Assembly (NCBI GenBank): GCA_003990745.1
Contig: RBNI01007416.1
Location: forward strand, 1-10,337
Direction: 5' to 3'
Length of the DNA: 10,337 nt
Source of the DNA: Jimgerdemannia flammicorona
Taxonomy: Eukaryota > Mucoromycota > Endogonomycetes > Endogonales > Endogonaceae
Shown piece by piece: positions 9,170 to 10,337 of the stretch; position 1 is the first letter of the stretch; each line of letters opens with the position of its first letter. The notes beneath the pieces are model-generated. The model saw nothing but the letters and a program-made list of their open reading frames with translations. It had not been told where the DNA came from and did no database searches. The translations under genes and the position numbers were made by a program.

Positions 9170-9209
<40 letters not shown>

Positions 9210-9210
9210 T
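9168..9210 (+). repeat. LINE 3' tail: A20 followed by (TA)n
   Basis: There are twenty A (9168-9187), then an uninterrupted TA dinucleotide run to 9210 that merges with the 3' target-site duplication beginning at 9206. The A-run is the retrotransposon tail. The TA run may be tail slippage, templated by the AT-rich target, or a later microsatellite expansion. Confidence 0.9.
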
Positions 9211-9221
9211 TAAAGCAGTCC
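9206..9221 (+). repeat. Target-site duplication, 3' side of LINE copy B
   Basis: This is an exact copy of 3409-3424 (TATATTAAAGCAGTCC). The sequence right of it (TCATACTTG...) is therefore the pre-insertion neighbour of the sequence that ends at 3424. Confidence 0.92.
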
Positions 9222-9303
9222 TCATACTTGAAAGTTCTACCTACTACTAAATATCCTAATCAAAAGTTCAATATAATATTTTTCCTCAAGATGTACTATT
9301 ACT

Positions 9304-9475
9304 AGTACTCTCAAATAAATCAAATCAATTCAAATTAAATTGAATTGAGAGTCATTCAAATCAAATTGAATTGGGGATTTTTAATTCAAATTAAGTTTGA
9401 ATCAAATTGAATTCAAATCAAATTAATCAAATCAAATTTAGATCAAATTTGATTCAATTCAATTTATTAGAAGTA
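9304..9475. repeat. AT-rich low-complexity patch of TCAAAT / GAATT words with palindromes
   Basis: Short words such as TCAAAT, CAAATT, AATTGAATT and their reverse complements recur in both orientations. Examples are a perfect palindrome TTGAATTCAA (9407-9416) and an inverted pair ATTCAAA/TTTGAAT around five bases (9384-9402). No fixed period is evident. It may be a degenerate satellite or the end of an old repeat able to form cruciforms. Confidence 0.7.
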
Positions 9476-10325
9476 CTAGCTATTATACCACTCAGAACTT
9501 AAAAGAAAGTCATTACTATATCTCAATATTCCAAGACCAGACACTAGCTCAGTCCTAAGCCTCATTAATATCTGCTATCTATCAATCCACTGGCCACAGA
9601 TCTTGACCCACCCTCTATTGATACTTGACTTCTTTACTAATATTAAAGTCTACTAGCAGTATACTGCCCAAAATAAGTCTGTCTTATCTCCACATTATAA
9701 GACTCTATTGGACCTCACTCTCATCACTATATCAGTACAAGTCAATGTGGTGAATATCTTCCATTACTCTCCATCAGAATTCCCAGTACTGCAAGTACCT
9801 ACTATCTCTCAATTCAACTATAAATAATAAATTACCAGAGAATCCTCTAGGAGAGAACTTTGTCTCTTGGATCTTTTGCATCAACAGCACTCATATACCT
9901 CTTTACAGCTCAATAGCCCTCTTCAGCTATTAAGTCTGAAGACTATATAATCTCTTTGGGAAGTCTATCAGACTGATCTCTCTTCTGTCCACTGGAGTTG
10001 CCAAGACCTCTCAGCTTATCTGGCTCCTCTTTCTAGCCCAAATTCAATCCTTAACTATCTTTAACAACCTCTTTACTATTTATGTAGAAAAATCCAAATA
10101 GTATACCAGATATCAGAGCTTCAGTAGCCAATAGATATTCAGAATTAATATTTATCTAGCAAGAGAAATGTAATGTCCCCTCTAACTTCAAAAGATGTCT
10201 CTTTATTCTACTACCATTCTTTCTCACTAAGCTCTAGGCAAGACTAATCTGAATATCAATAGAAAAATATTCAGTTATTGTACTATCTCTCCTATAGAGA
10301 CAATAGTTCTAATAATATCTTTACC

Positions 10326-10337
10326 TTTTTTTTTTTT
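10326..10337. repeat. T-run at the window end
   Basis: Twelve T close the window. The run could be the reversed poly(A) tail of another minus-strand retroelement lying to the right, or simply the homopolymer at which a sequence assembly stopped. Confidence 0.5.

Larger units (their letters stand above)
3425..9205 (+). mobile_element. LINE copy B (L1/Tx1-like), near full length, with target-site duplication
   Basis: A complete LINE layout lies between perfect 16-bp direct repeats: 5' UTR (3425-3529), ORF1 (3530-5416), a 34-bp spacer, ORF2 (5451-9122), a short 3' UTR with AATAAA (9144-9149), an A20 run and (TA)n. ORF2 has an apurinic-type endonuclease, a reverse transcriptase and a CCHC motif, in the order typical of L1 and Tx1 clade elements; no RNase H domain was seen. 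The coding strand is markedly rich in G and poor in C, and copy A shows the same bias on its own coding strand, so this is a family trait. Nineteen premature stops but no net frameshift make it non-autonomous now. Clade assignment rests on motif layout only. Confidence 0.93.
9222..10337. other. AT-rich, CpG-free right flank; no gene recognised
   Basis: No frame stays open for long on either strand, and I recognise no protein motif. Scanning every line from 9188 to 10337 I found no CG dinucleotide at all, although C and G are both present throughout. That fits an old, heavily methylated and deaminated or RIP-mutated repeat. Short open stretches with protein-like texture (for example 9600-9840) could be relics of another transposon, but I cannot assign them. 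This was the target DNA into which copy B inserted. Confidence 0.6.

Noticed and set aside
1215..9205. Twin priming (one insertion with an inverted 5' part)
   Set aside because: Both arms contain a full ORF1 and differ strongly in sequence, whereas twin priming gives adjacent, non-overlapping and near-identical segments.

Overview
The window looks like repeat-rich eukaryotic nuclear DNA. It holds no bacterial-style operons, rRNA or tRNA that I could recognise, and no intact host gene. What it shows clearly is two copies of one LINE (non-LTR retrotransposon) family placed head to head (5' end to 5' end). The family has an ORF1, then an ORF2 with an apurinic-type endonuclease, a reverse transcriptase and a C-terminal CCHC zinc motif, and ends in AATAAA plus poly(A). 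That layout places it in the L1/Tx1-like group. A fungus or other microbial eukaryote with methylated or mutated repeats is my best guess for the host, but this is weak.

Layout. Positions 1 to about 1215 are not LINE sequence. They contain an imperfect 82-bp tandem duplication and, on the minus strand, a possible poly(A) signal beside a short A-run at the window edge. Positions about 1215 to 3382 are the older copy (copy A, minus strand): 5' UTR, ORF1 with seven premature stops, and only the first ~44 codons of ORF2 before an abrupt junction to unrelated DNA. Positions 3425 to about 9205 are the second copy (copy B, plus strand), essentially full length: 5' UTR, ORF1 (3530-5416), ORF2 (5451-9122), AATAAA, an A20 tail and a (TA)n run. 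Copy B is bracketed by a perfect 16-bp target-site duplication (3409-3424 and 9206-9221), so it inserted just upstream of copy A's 5' end. Positions 9222 to 10337 are AT-rich, contain no CpG at all, and include a palindromic TCAAAT/GAATT low-complexity patch and a terminal T-run.

Both copies are dead as written, but their decay is unusual. Over the 5.6 kb of coding sequence in copy B all segments stay in frame (no net frameshift), yet there are 19 premature stops, every one TGA or TAG. Aligning the two copies shows several of these arose from Trp, Arg or Gln codons by C-to-T or G-to-A change. With a perfect target-site duplication and an intact tail, this points to rapid transition-type mutation of repeats (CpG deamination or a RIP-like process) rather than slow neutral decay. 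The most intriguing structural point is the junction near 1215, which could be a template-switch chimera between LINE RNA and another transcript.
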